Assembly: GCA_914767715.1 (NCBI GenBank)
Contig: OU612065.1
Span: forward strand, 12,526,001 to 12,590,000
Direction of reading: 5' to 3'
Length of the DNA: 64,000 bases
Origin: Membranipora membranacea
Lineage: Eukaryota; Bryozoa; Gymnolaemata; Cheilostomatida; Membraniporidae
Made by a program: the position numbers and the translations under genes. The notes beneath the pieces were generated by a model that was not told the DNA's origin, searched no databases, and was given only the letters and a program-made list of their open reading frames with translations. Shown one piece after another: positions 1 through 11,506 of the stretch. The number at the start of each line of letters is the position of its first letter. Positions within the stretch are counted from its first letter, which is position 1.

Positions 1-142
1 TGTGTAATTCATGGTTTGCTGTATGCTGAACTAGATACCCCATATAGGGACACCCCTGTGCTTCATACTTAAAAAGGCTCACAACATGATCATGCAGCAA
101 ATTTAGCTAACTTCATGCAAATGAGGCTGTCGGATAGTTTTA

Positions 143-616
143 AGCCTATAGACAGTTTTCTGAGCTCCAATTTAGGCCTCAATAGGAAAAACGTGCTGAA
201 AAGAGGGTTATCTTGAAAACCGCTTATAATAGGATAAAAACTATGTTTGATTCAGAATCTGCAACATTGAAAACTCATATGGACATAGTTTGGGAAATAA
301 TTTTTGTATTTGGATAGTCAATTATAGCATTTTCTGCCTGTTTTGCGGACAATTTGGCAGAATTTTTTACGAGTTTTGTCACTAAAATTGAGATTTATCA
401 ACATTCAAGCCTCCAATGATTTGGAAACCCTGTCTCACAGGGTTTTCAATGGTGCAGACTCTGAATCAAAAATCATTTTTATTCTAACATAAGCGGTTTT
501 CAAGATAACCCTCTTTCAGCAGGTTTTTCCTATGCGGTGTGGGTTAAAAGTACCAAACTGGAGAGATGACAACTCCAAATTGAGGCATAAATAAGAGCTC
601 TGAAAACTGTCTATTG
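143..616. mobile_element. Foldback/MITE-like element with long inverted arms
   Basis: Two long arms are inverted repeats of each other, one at about 145-276 and one at about 440-614. Both ends carry ATAGACAGTTTTC, followed by a GAGCTC-containing segment and the shared core AGAGGGTTATCTTGAAAACC. The left arm lacks two short blocks that the right arm keeps. The centre (about 277-439) has no coding potential. It lies in the Pur-alpha intron that runs off the left edge. A second copy of the right arm occurs at 17470-17638. No target-site duplication is clear. Confidence 0.8.
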
Positions 617-857
617 GAATGATGTTCATATGAATATTTGTAAGCTCTTAAATTTACACTACTTCACTAGGCTGCTGGGACAGAATCAAATACAAATGAT
701 GATCAGTGTTATGAGGATAATTGAAAAACCTTACTGTTATGGTTGGAGAAAGTCACGGATCATTTTTAAAAGAAAACAATGTCCATGTATTATTCTCTAA
801 TAGCAAAACAGATTGCTCCCTCTGCACATTGTCAGCAGTCTGATTGATTGGTTTCAG

Positions 858-2349
858 GTGGGTGCAGGAGGAAGAAAGAGCAGATTGCTCTTGTCGATGT
901 CGAACTCAGCAGAGTTCAGGGACCATCTCATTGAGTTTCAAGAGTTCTATGAGTCACTTGGTAAGTTTGACCAAGGAGTTGTCTTTAACTCCTTGGTTTG
1001 ACGTATGTCGTTAGCAACTGATACTAACATACACATATCAAAATTGTGCAGTATAGGATTATAGAACTATGTGATGAATTTGCAGGCCCACCTAACCCAG
1101 ACAATGTTCCAGAAGATGGTAAGCTGAAAAGCTCTCACATTGCTGGTGGCACAAGGCGTTACTACCTTGATCTGAAGGAGAACCAGAGAGGAAGATTCCT
1201 TAGAGTATCACAGACTCAAACCAGAGGAGGTCCTAGATCACAGATCGCCATTCCAGCACAGGGCATGGATGAGTTCAAGGAAACCCTATCTGGCCTCCTT
1301 GATGTCTACGGTACCGACGATCATGGTATGTGTTGTATTGCCTATGCCTTTCGGTAAAGATGTTGAGTGAGGAAAAAATAAATTTCGTGCATCGTAATAC
1401 TCATTTATATACCCTCGAAAGGCTCTGTGTCAAGATCTATTCATGTATCGAAATTGTTATCAAGTCATAATGACGCAATGTAAATTATTCTCAAGGTAAC
1501 GTGACTGTCTCTTAATTATCTTGAAAAGAATCTGATGGTAGAATGAAAATGTATTTGTTTCCACTTCCAGAAGCAGGGGTTTTCAAGCAAAGCCATAACT
1601 GTACCCATCTCATAATGAACAATTTTATTTTATAGAAACCTCTGTAGAACTACCAGAGAGTAAATCAATGAGGGTAGAAAACAAAATGTTCTATTTTGAT
1701 ATCGGGCAGAATAACCGCGGTACCTACATGAGGATCTCAGAGGTAAGATGACTTTCACAGATACATCGTTGGTTACACCTTTGGCTGTCCTCGGAATTGA
1801 GGGTGTTTCTCATGATGTACTTTCAATCTGCATCGGTAAATCTCGATAAAGAGGACGCCTGGTAAAACACTTGTTTGTATATAGTCTAGCCAAATGACAG
1901 CAGTCAACTATAGATCTCCTCATGCACCATATTGCTTCCATCTGGTTAATATAATTGTCCAGGTGTTGCTTTGGAGATTCAGCACTTCCCATCATACTGC
2001 TTTGTCTACTGCGCACATTATTTCTATGCTACAAATATTGTTAAATTAGGATGCCTCAAAACTAAATATGTAATATTCCCTTGTTGTCAAGGATTACTTT
2101 TTGAGCACATGTCTAGACCCAACATGTATTTGTCATATGGCCAGCACATTGTCTGGTCGATGTGAAACATTACTCATTAATTGTTTGCAGGTTCGTAGTA
2201 ACTTCAGAACTGCAATCACTATACCCGAAAGGGCATGGCCTCGACTGCGAGACATCATTGGGGAATACCTGGATAAAGTCGAGGAGGGACCAGGACCTGC
2301 CGAGTCAGGCGATGCGCCAGCCATCACGGATGAAGCCCCAGCTGAGTAA
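858..2349 (+). CDS. PURA: Pur-alpha-like single-stranded nucleic-acid-binding protein, 3' part
   Basis: Four coding exons are visible: 858-960, 1086-1325, 1636-1742 and 2191-2349 (stop TAA). They give 202 residues with closing phases. The first exon opens with [15 protein letters not shown], the second half of PUR repeat I. Exon 2 carries repeat II ([20 protein letters not shown], then [11 protein letters not shown]). Exons 3 and 4 carry repeat III ([18 protein letters not shown], then [12 protein letters not shown]). The tail is short, acidic and Pro/Ala-rich, without the glutamine-rich end of vertebrate PURA. Pur-alpha family proteins bind purine-rich single-stranded DNA and RNA and act in transcription, replication and mRNA transport. 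The exon encoding the N-terminus and first half of repeat I must lie left of position 1, because nothing matching it occurs in 1-857. PURA versus PURB cannot be told apart here. Confidence 0.93.
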
Positions 2350-3675
2350 ACCGAGCACCAACTTCAACCTCCCAGCATACTAAATTTACATGAGACTGAA
2401 GGGGAGGGCTTTGCTAAGAAGTACCTACATCTAGATTGTATTATTTGTGCATTGGTTATACACTTTTTGAGCTTTGTGTAATGAAATGCACAAAATTGTA
2501 AAAATAGTAGTATAGGCTAGTCACATCTTATAATTTCCTGTACGAACTTAGTTTGAATGTTTGCTTTGTAGTAAAAATCTAGGAATATCTCTCAACAAAT
2601 CCAGATTGTTTTGCACAGGATTGTGCAATGCCATACGTTAATCACAGAGAAATTATATTTTTTGATAAAACTAAACACTAGCAAATTTAAAGAGATAATC
2701 TTATGCATGTTCCATCATATATGTCAACAATGATTATGTTCACCTCACCCACATGTTGATTCTCAAATCTAGACACATTCATGTACTTATTGTTTGAAAG
2801 CGATGCTATTTTTTGTTGTTCTTTTCCTTCTCACCGTCTTATGTCTTGCTGTTTAGACTCGGCCTAACATTGGTGATGTTTCTGTTTTGTTTGCGCATAC
2901 AGCATGCAACTAAAATATCACTGAGAACTTTTTTCTGCAATTTAATGAAGTTATAATTCTTCTTCTACCCAGGTGCCTCGTGGGTAAATGACTTTCAGTT
3001 CTATGTGATTGTTACTTTTATCATCACCAACACTCTCAAACAGCAATTTCCTCTTGTTGTCATAAGTTGGCATAAGGTTAAATAATAAAAAAACTATGGT
3101 TTTGTTACTATAATAGAATAGATCCATCTTTATTTGTTTCTAACAAAGGAAGAAAACTTGCAGTGCTTGGTTAAAACTGAAATTGAACAATAATGCAGTT
3201 TTGAAAACTTTATATACATGATATGGTCAAGCTGCTCTTACCAGATTCAACTTAGCTACAAACGCCAGCAAACTCCCATACCTGACAGATGATGAACAGT
3301 GTTTCTGTAGTAAATCGGAATGTGCATCATGTATCACTTGCCATGAATACACAGACTGAAACGGGAGTATACATGGAAACAAGTGTAGTTGCGTATGTTA
3401 TTATTTGTACAATGTCAGCCTGGTGCAATGCTGACTCATATTTACAACAACCAAATAGGTACCGTGCTGGTCTTAGATGATTAAATGAAGCTGAATCAAG
3501 ACACAAACCTATCTACCAAACAATATATCCTGGTCTAGAATTGTGTTAGTCTTAATTGGACCCAAGGTTAGTAATACAAAGAGAGAAGGTTAGACAACGT
3601 GCTGCAATGTTGTCTAGTAAACCAGGGCTCGGGGTGTGCTATAAGCCCTGGGATACACTACCCATGTTTTGGTAG
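2350..3675. other. Convergent intergenic region, Pur-alpha / snRNP 3' UTRs
   Basis: No gene seen. It lies between the stop codons of two converging genes. AATAAA on the plus strand at 3084-3089 may end Pur-alpha. The reverse complement of AATAAA at 3129-3134 may end the minus-strand snRNP gene. If both are used, the two transcripts end within about 50 bp of each other. Confidence 0.5.
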
Positions 3676-5692
3676 TTATTTTTTGGCGAATGTTATCTTC
3701 ATTGCATGGGTAGGAGTGATCTTGAATCCTTGCAGTGCCCTCTTTGCTTCACCAGACTGTACCTCGTTCTCAAACTCCACAAATGCGATATCATGTCGAC
3801 CAGGTACCAACCGCACTTCTTTGAACCCAGGAAACCTGTTAAGGGAAAGTAAGAATCAATACAAAAACCGTTATGCAGTGCAAAACTAGTTGTATAACCC
3901 TCTATTTTTGTCAAAAGGGGATAAATCACTTTTATCATACCAAAATTATTGCTCTGCAGAATCTGTCAAAAAACATTGCTTGCCAGAACAAAATGCCACA
4001 TATCAACCAGAAACATAATTTTTTTCTGGAAAGCTCAGCTGGACTGTACTAATAATCCGCTCTGGTCCAACTCATACTAACCTGCCAACCCTGAGAGTAA
4101 GGCAATTCTGAATTCTCTGAATTAGTAGAATAAAGGTTGGAAATCATCTAAACCATTGAATCATCGTATCCACAAAAGTATAACTAAAGTATATTTGTTG
4201 ATAAATTCTACATACTGGTTGAAGAGCATAGACAACATCATTTCATTAGTTTCCTCAGGTAGATTTGTAAGGAAAAGAATTTGGTTGGGTGGTTGCTCTG
4301 GTATGACAGCTGGTGGACCTCCTGGTACAGGAGCAGCAGCTGCTGGAGTTGGCTCAGACACTGCAGGAGCAGCTGCGGCAGCAGCAGCTCTGTAAAACAA
4401 GTAAACACAGAATTAGCAATAGTGGGCAGCGTATGAATGTCTGATGATAGCAGCACAGTTGACCAAAACAGAATTGATACCAAATCTTGCATTGCCCCTA
4501 AAGATCAGTCAAATAATGTTTTAATTCATTGCAGAAAATTGCGAAGGGCTTTCTAACAAGCAGCTTCTATATAGATGACCCATTTGGGGTCGATATTTTC
4601 ACAACAGACTTTAGCGATACTTTTTGTTGACAATTGTTAATATCCTTGGTAACTGATAGAAAACACCCAGATTGTCATTGAAAAATTAATTTTATAGACC
4701 TACTTCTTCTTCTTTTTCTTGGGAACAATTTCATCAGTTTTGGCTCCCTTCTCACGCGGCACAAATGTCCCCTTCATCTTGGCTATCACGTCAGAGTCTT
4801 TCTTTGAATATGATATTCTCTGTGAAACAAAACACAAATTACACATCTTTCACTGTTCACCTGTGAAAATTGGTTCCTGATCATTCATCTGTGAAAATTA
4901 CTACATAAGCCTACCTAATTTGGAGATTATTGAACACCAAGTTCTGCATCAACTACACTGCCTATGGGGCTGGTGATACCATCAACATCTATTAATTCTT
5001 TTTTACATGTATATGTTTATGGGTTTATGAGTTTCCCATATACAGGTTACATCAGTTTTTGATTAATATGCCATACCCGAATAATTTATTAAGCCCTACA
5101 TAAACTCTGCGTTAAACTTACCATTGGTTTATCGTAAAAGGGAAACCCTTGCATGGACTGCAATGCTTTGGTGGCGCTGTTTATTTCTTTGAATATCACA
5201 AAAGCTTGTCCTCTCATCTTTATGATTTTCAGAGCAACTATGTCGAGGATTTGTCCAAACTGCGAAAATATCGCATATAAGGATTTCTTGAGTTCTGAAA
5301 GTGAAAATAAAGATTAGAAAGTTATAGGGAGTAAGAGATAAATGATATTATATCATTAGTTGAAATCACATGACACATTCTTTTAAGAAAACAAAAAATG
5401 TAGAGAAATTTTCATGCTCACCTAGAGAGTTCTGGACACATAATTACTTGTTTAAAAAAAATTAACTAGTTCTAGACGAGCGAACAAAACAAGCATACAA
5501 TAGGTATATACCCATGTGGATAGAAACTGTGTGTTATACAAGATTAGAGTGTTGATTTGACAAATAAATACAATATGTTTTACTCACCCCCCCCCCCCTT
5601 TGAGTTATTGCCATATTCTAGTACTTACCATCTTTCTTGATTTTTTCATTGAGGTTATTTACATAAATTGTGTGACTTGGCCTTATATCCAT
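3676..5692 (-). CDS. snf: U1A/U2B''/SNF-type spliceosomal snRNP protein
   Basis: Five exons on the minus strand: 5692-5629, 5294-5122, 4819-4704, 4389-4216 and 3835-3676, giving 228 residues. RRM1 (about 7-85) has RNP2 ([10 protein letters not shown]) and RNP1 (RGQAFVIF). Residues Y10 and F53 sit where the RNA-stacking aromatics of U1A are. A basic linker (PKKKKKK) and an alanine/proline-rich stretch lead to RRM2 (about 152-228, [11 protein letters not shown], then [11 protein letters not shown]). The protein ends ITFAKK, as this family does. These proteins bind U1 stem-loop II and/or U2 stem-loop IV RNA in the spliceosome. Many invertebrates have one gene (Drosophila snf, about 216 residues) serving both snRNPs. 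The exon 3 donor is GTAGGT; reading on would hit TAG at once, so the splice is needed. Confidence 0.95.
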
Positions 5693-8600
5693 GATGAGGT
5701 CTCAACACGCGAAGTAGTCTACAAATAAAAAAATGGACAACAATGAGTGGTCATTGAGGCATACATGACAAGTTACCCTATTTGGTAGGGTAACACCAGA
5801 TATTTGGACTGATTACCCTATGAGACCAGATGACCCTATAACCACCCCACTTTTGCACCTAAGACTAAGAGCTTAGTGAAGTTTCATTTGCTTATTTTGC
5901 TGTCATGAGGTCTAGTTGTCAACATAATATAACAAATTGTATTAGTTTAAACATTAATAGATAGTAAAATTCTTTCTAATGCTTGCTAGAATTTGGTAAA
6001 CTATAGTTATCTAACAATAAAACAAAAGAAACAGATGTTTTAAGAGCTTGGGCGCCGGAGGAAGTATTTTAGGGTCCCCAATCCAGCGCGCAAGGTGATG
6101 CACCACCAGATATAGAGCCCAGCCAACTTGTCATGTATGCATTGAGGGCTCAGGGTACAGATAAGGGCCTATTCACCGGCAGTTATATGCCATCTTACAA
6201 AACAGGGACATGTAGCTACAGATAAAACTTGAGTTTTCCAGTGCAGAAGTCTTTGCTCTTTGACTTGACATCATATTGTGTAAATGATACATATAATGCC
6301 ATGTATCCCTGAGTGAGACCAGGGAGAGACTGGCCTTAGGTGTTCAGCAGTAGCATCGTTTACTGAGTTATGATGCACATGTCTACTGCAGTTTTGTGTG
6401 CTCAGGATGGCCTCAAGCGCTCTACTAGATAGTTGTAGCCTGCCTTTACCAGAGGACAGACTAGACTAGATGCATCAGTAGAGTGGGACTTACTCTGAGT
6501 AGATTAGTTACTGTTAGGGATTAACAGATGAGAGTGCAGTGACAGGCATTAGTAGTAGCCGCCTAACTTGTTGAATGAACAACACCACTTACTTACATAC
6601 ATGCCTGTAGGTATCATTTTGCCAGGGTGGTTGGTACTAACTAGGCATTGACAAAAAAAACAGCCATGTCAGTGCAAGGAACCCACAACACCTTCATTGA
6701 ATCGATTTCCCTAGTTACTGTTAGTGCTACTAAGCCATGGCATGGGCCTTTGGGACTTACACTACCTACTAGTACTACACTATTTCTATTCAATTGCATA
6801 CCTTTACCTTGTCAATGTTGTCCAGGATCAACCATACTCGACATTGGCAAAGTAAGGCATTCCAACCCCTCCTATCCCATGCTCTTACTATTTTGGCTCA
6901 CCATGGAGCCCCTTTGGGACATACCTTTACAAAAGGCATTTAAGTCCCAGGGACCAAGGAGTCCCTCTAACTCCTTGCAGGGACCAAGTAGTTTTCCTCC
7001 TTCATTTCCCTTAGCTTAGCTGTTGGATCAGTAAGACACACAAAAGACAAGCTAGTATAAAAAAATTCAAATCTGAGAGCTTTCAACTGTCCTGGCAAGC
7101 CGGTCACAGATGTGATGGTTACAAATAACATAATTATTTCCAGATTGAAAAGGGCAGATTCAGTTTTCTTCCACCCTCCCTGTTTACACAAAGCAAAATT
7201 TTTCAATTATTCTTGAAATTTTAACGAGCCGAGCTGGTTTATTACTATTTCCCCAATCATGACAAGCCAATAGCATGACAGTATTTTGCATATTAGCCAA
7301 TAAGCTATGTTTGTCAAGAGGACCGATTAACTGGGTCTATCATTGCCTGTGGAATGGCATTGCATTGAAGACGTGCCTGAGACTGATTCCCAAAGAAAGT
7401 GATACCACAGCACATATCATGTTACTTTGACTATCATGCTTGGATGTTATATTGAAAGGCACCAACCAGTGATGATACACAAAGAGTTTGAAGTCACTCA
7501 CCAGAAAGGAGTAAGTTTAAAAAGAAATTGCATTATTTTAGTTAGTTAGTATTAGTTGAAAGTTGATCTTCTTACTTGCTTTCTACTTACAGACTTGACT
7601 TGCAGCTTTGTCTCGGTCTACTAGTGACTAAATATTTAATCTGAATCTACTCCTCTTCTCCTGCTTACGTTACTATCACAAATAGACACTGACCTACCTC
7701 CACAATGATGGCATCTGTTTTTCTCTATCTAACCACCTCCTCTAACATTTGTTTGGCAGTTGGTAATCATAAATTATCATCCCCTGGCATGGTCAGGGAT
7801 GGAAAGTCAAATCCTTTGTTTTTCACAATTGGCCCAAGAGATACTTATAGACATAGTTAGTTGTTACCTTGGCCAGAAGGTAGGGCATTTATATGCAGGA
7901 TTCATTGTGAACGGCACATATCAACACACCTTCCTCGTGAGAGGTCATAATCCATATATATATATATATATATCATCGATGGGTAGGAAGCTAGTTTCGT
8001 TGAATGGCTAGGCTCTTGTGCCGATTTGATTTGCCCAATACCGTATTACAGGGAATTAAAAAGGTATTTCACAGATCAAATACATGAATGATTAGTGATA
8101 GTATCAGGTGAAAAGTTTACCGGATGCATCAAGGGAGTATTCTAAGGTTGGATGCCGTTCATGACACCAAAACCTGTAGGCTATAAATTCAAACAACCAG
8201 GCCCTCACCAAAGTACTACAGAAATAATAATGATAAGTCCATCACAGCTGACAACTATGGAATAAAATATGAACGTGTGATTGATATTTGTAAAGTCATC
8301 AAGGACAGTAGGGCCTACATCTACCTACCATAGAAGAACCAATTCAGTTATATTTAGCCTCCCATATTATATATCATAATGAAAGCTTGAGAACCTGCTG
8401 CACACAAGCTCTTGTCCAAATTCTTTCGCCAAACATTTACAGCTTTGATTTCTAAAAAACTCTAGCTGAGAGGGAGGGTCATGTAATTCTGTCCAGTATC
8501 TGTTTTTAGGCCAGTGTGATCTTCAAGATCATCATGGTTTTGGCGTGGGTTAGTCACATACCCATGTTATTGAGTTTAGCCCTCAACCAAAGATAAGTTT

Positions 8601-11497
8601 TTGAGCATCATGCCTTGAACCTGATGGCTGATGCTTGATGACAACACAGGTATACACATAAATAAAAAATCCCGCAAAACCAACCCAAAGCCAAGATCTC
8701 GAATGCAATAAGGTCTGACCTCCTATATGTTGCTGCTGATTGGCAAAGCTTCCTCGGCACAAAATATCCTAATAAAAATATATATTTGAATGAATCATAA
8801 ACATTAATTTATTCACTCACCCAAACTATTGCAAAATTGTAAGGTTATATTTGGTTCTGGTGTGTTTTAAATATAGCTTCATAGGCCTACTAAGAGTTGG
8901 AAGTCTCTCCCCAATAGTGTTGCATGGACCTGGAGAAAAGGTTTTTTATCATTGAAACTATGAGATTCGTATTCATAGTTGGTAGCATCATCGCATCCAG
9001 TAGAAAAGCAAGTCATATTTTAAGCCTCGGATGGAACTTTGAGTATTGTAATGCTATCACCAAAGTCGTTGTACTATCTGCTTTCCGTAAAGAAGGGCAC
9101 CAGGACTCGCTTTACCAAATCAGATTCAAAGGGACTAAAACACCACTGGGTCTAACTCACAATACATGGCGTCTTCTCTGGTATCATGTGCTATAATTTG
9201 TATCGGTGAAACTTATTTAGGTCCTAAGACATGGTGACTTAGTGGGAAAATAACTGTGCAAGAGGGACCTGGGGTTGTTCATGTACTGTCAGCTTGGTGG
9301 TTTACACTGTTATGAATTGTTCTACCCAAGGTGTTGATATATCAAATAGAAATCTGAGACACTAGAGGAACAAGTTCAACTTGGTTGTCAACGCATGACT
9401 TGGTTTTGGTTACATTTGCGATGAAATAAAAAACTAAAACAATCAAGACATGCACTTTTAAGTTGGCGCGTACAATTTGAAACACAGATCAAAAGTATGG
9501 TAGATGTGGTTGTGTCTGGTTGATTGATGGTTTCTTTAGTCTTTCAAGATCTGACTGCAATATTAGAACAATAAACAAAAAAGGGTTACATTGTTCATTG
9601 TTTTAAAAGTATGGTGATTCCTAGAGCAGTGTGGCAATGTTCAGTCAGTTGAAGCAGTGAAACAATAGGCCCTTAGGCGGTATGTTAATTTTCAGATGAA
9701 CATGAATATGACATCATTCTCTATTCTCTAAGCACTTACTGATCCAGCATTTCAATGACATGTCTCATCCCTATGTCTAGACACCTTTCATCCATCCAAC
9801 TAGCACATTTATCTTAATAAATCAATTAGCGTGTATGCCCTACTATGCTGGCTCGGTACTTGCTGTGTGAAGTAATGGTCATACTTGTGGACAGACATTA
9901 CCTAACAGAGAGTAGGCTATAAGGTAACTCCAAATGTAACTCTGTCATTACCTAGTCCACTCCACTCCAGGTCATATCTGGGAAAGTAATCTCAGTTCTG
10001 AAAACAGAAAACCAGGCTTACTGGTATACTTTCTGAGATCAACACTAAACCTTTAATGTCATGGTATTTAGTATTCAGTTATTATACTGGTAAATTTAAT
10101 ATAACTGTCCACTGCAACAAAGACCTTGTTGGGTCACTACTACACAGTGAATAATTAGGAGACATGATTCATAGGAATAATTGAAGGCAATAGCTGTAAG
10201 AAATACCTCGGCTTTTGACACATGCTTAAATTTTACTATCAGATAGCAGTCAACATTCACTGAAGTGGTATCTATTTTGTGTGCCTTGACATGCCATATT
10301 ACAATGTTTCCCAGGGTACCACTCCCGACTATTCCGCTCCTGGGTTTCTTCACAGAGAGATAATTACTCTTGGCTGACAATTTAATAGCTTTGCATACCT
10401 TGTTGAACTGTTGAGCCTTTTGTGGTTATAGAGTGGGTAAGGTTGCTGTAGTGCACTCCTTACTGAGCTCTATATTGTGAGTTGTGACGCTTAAGGCGTC
10501 TCCATAGTGGTATAGTAAAGCCCGCAGCATTTCACGTTGTCTGATAATGCGTTTTCTGATAATGCGTTACAGGGAGAGCATGTCATAATTGGTCATATGA
10601 TGAATCATCGCTAGGATATTCCACATCTTTGCCAGGCTCAAGTGCGTTGCGAACTTGTCCTCCGTGGAAAATTTTCATGGTATGAATTTCCAAGTTCAAT
10701 GAACATGAACCTAAACCCATCCGTCATGTGCATAGCTTATTGAGTGGTGTTCACTCATCCAATTTACTCGGTATAATATATGCTGTAGCAGCACTTGCGC
10801 TGGTTGTGAATTAACACATTATCACAGGCAGAAGTATGTGATCCGATGGCTTACTATTGATTGTATGGTATGGTTGCTTTGTATCACTACAGCTTTCCGT
10901 TGTAAAAAATATAATTACTCCAGGCACCGAATCAAAGTGCTTTGTGAGTGTCAATTAGTAAAACGAGTGTTGGATATTGCATTCATAGTTTCAAATTTGC
11001 TGCAGCCTTCACTTACTCTATTTATATGGTGAATATAGTAATGTTCCCGGGTCTATACTATGTTTTTATTCCCTTGACCCTAGTTGAGTTGGTCTTGGTC
11101 AATCTTGATGCATCGACGTTACATTGATTCAGGTATGACTTCACCTGACAATTACTATGGGAATTGATTCTTCTTTGTTTAGGTTTGAGCGTGTCTCGCC
11201 AATCCTATTCCTTGAGGCAAGGATATGCATTTTCTTCCCTTTCATTGCAGCTAATACCCCATAACGTAGTCGACTCCATACAAATCACCCAATTATCAGT
11301 TGAACACTATTGACAACCTCCGTTATACTGGCACAAAGCTGCTGCCATTTTCATGTTTTTAGTACTTGGTAAGGTAACAGAAGAGCATTGGTTTGTAATT
11401 TGTAGACAGATTGTGTACGCCTTGAATAATAAGTCTCTATCCTGTAGAGCGGAGTATTGTTGGGACATTTAATGTTTACATTTTTTTTCTTCTTTTA
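5693..11497. other. Long intergenic region and probable 5' non-coding part of the ataxin-1-like gene
   Basis: No gene I can support. It should hold the snRNP gene promoter (just right of 5692) and the promoter and 5' UTR exon(s) of the ataxin-1-like gene, whose coding exon starts directly after a splice acceptor at 11496-11497. Small features include a 9-bp-stem hairpin at 5772-5794 (GTTACCCTA, 5-nt loop), an AT dinucleotide run near 7953-7972, and a 15-bp tandem repeat around 10540-10568. The open frames present are short, mostly lack ATG, and match nothing I recognise. Confidence 0.5.
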
Positions 11498-11506
11498 GGT
11501 GTTTTT

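Noticed and set aside
1-857. Search for the first Pur-alpha exon inside the window
   Set aside because: No sequence resembling the start of PUR repeat I; the region is intron plus the foldback element, so the exon is placed off the window.
5586-5598. Poly-C run in the first snRNP intron
   Set aside because: Simple homopolymer tract of no evident function and a likely place for sequencing length error.
6400-6440. tRNA-Leu-like start (CAGGATGGCC...)
   Set aside because: There is no matching B box or cloverleaf downstream, so neither a tRNA nor a SINE can be supported.
6967-7206. Minus-strand open frame with a TSVTGLPGQLKALRFEF stretch
   Set aside because: Suggestive wording of a C2-like strand only; no usable donor and no neighbouring exon.
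8924-9196. Plus-strand ATG-initiated open frame of 90 codons
   Set aside because: No similarity, no splice or polyadenylation context, and lies in an otherwise non-coding region.
10096-10380. Minus-strand open frame of about 94 codons (VGSGTLGNIVIWHVKAHKID...) with possible splice sites at each end
   Set aside because: It looks somewhat protein-like and could be an exon, but it has no ATG, no partner exon I can join in phase, and no family I recognise. Frames of this length occur elsewhere here by chance.
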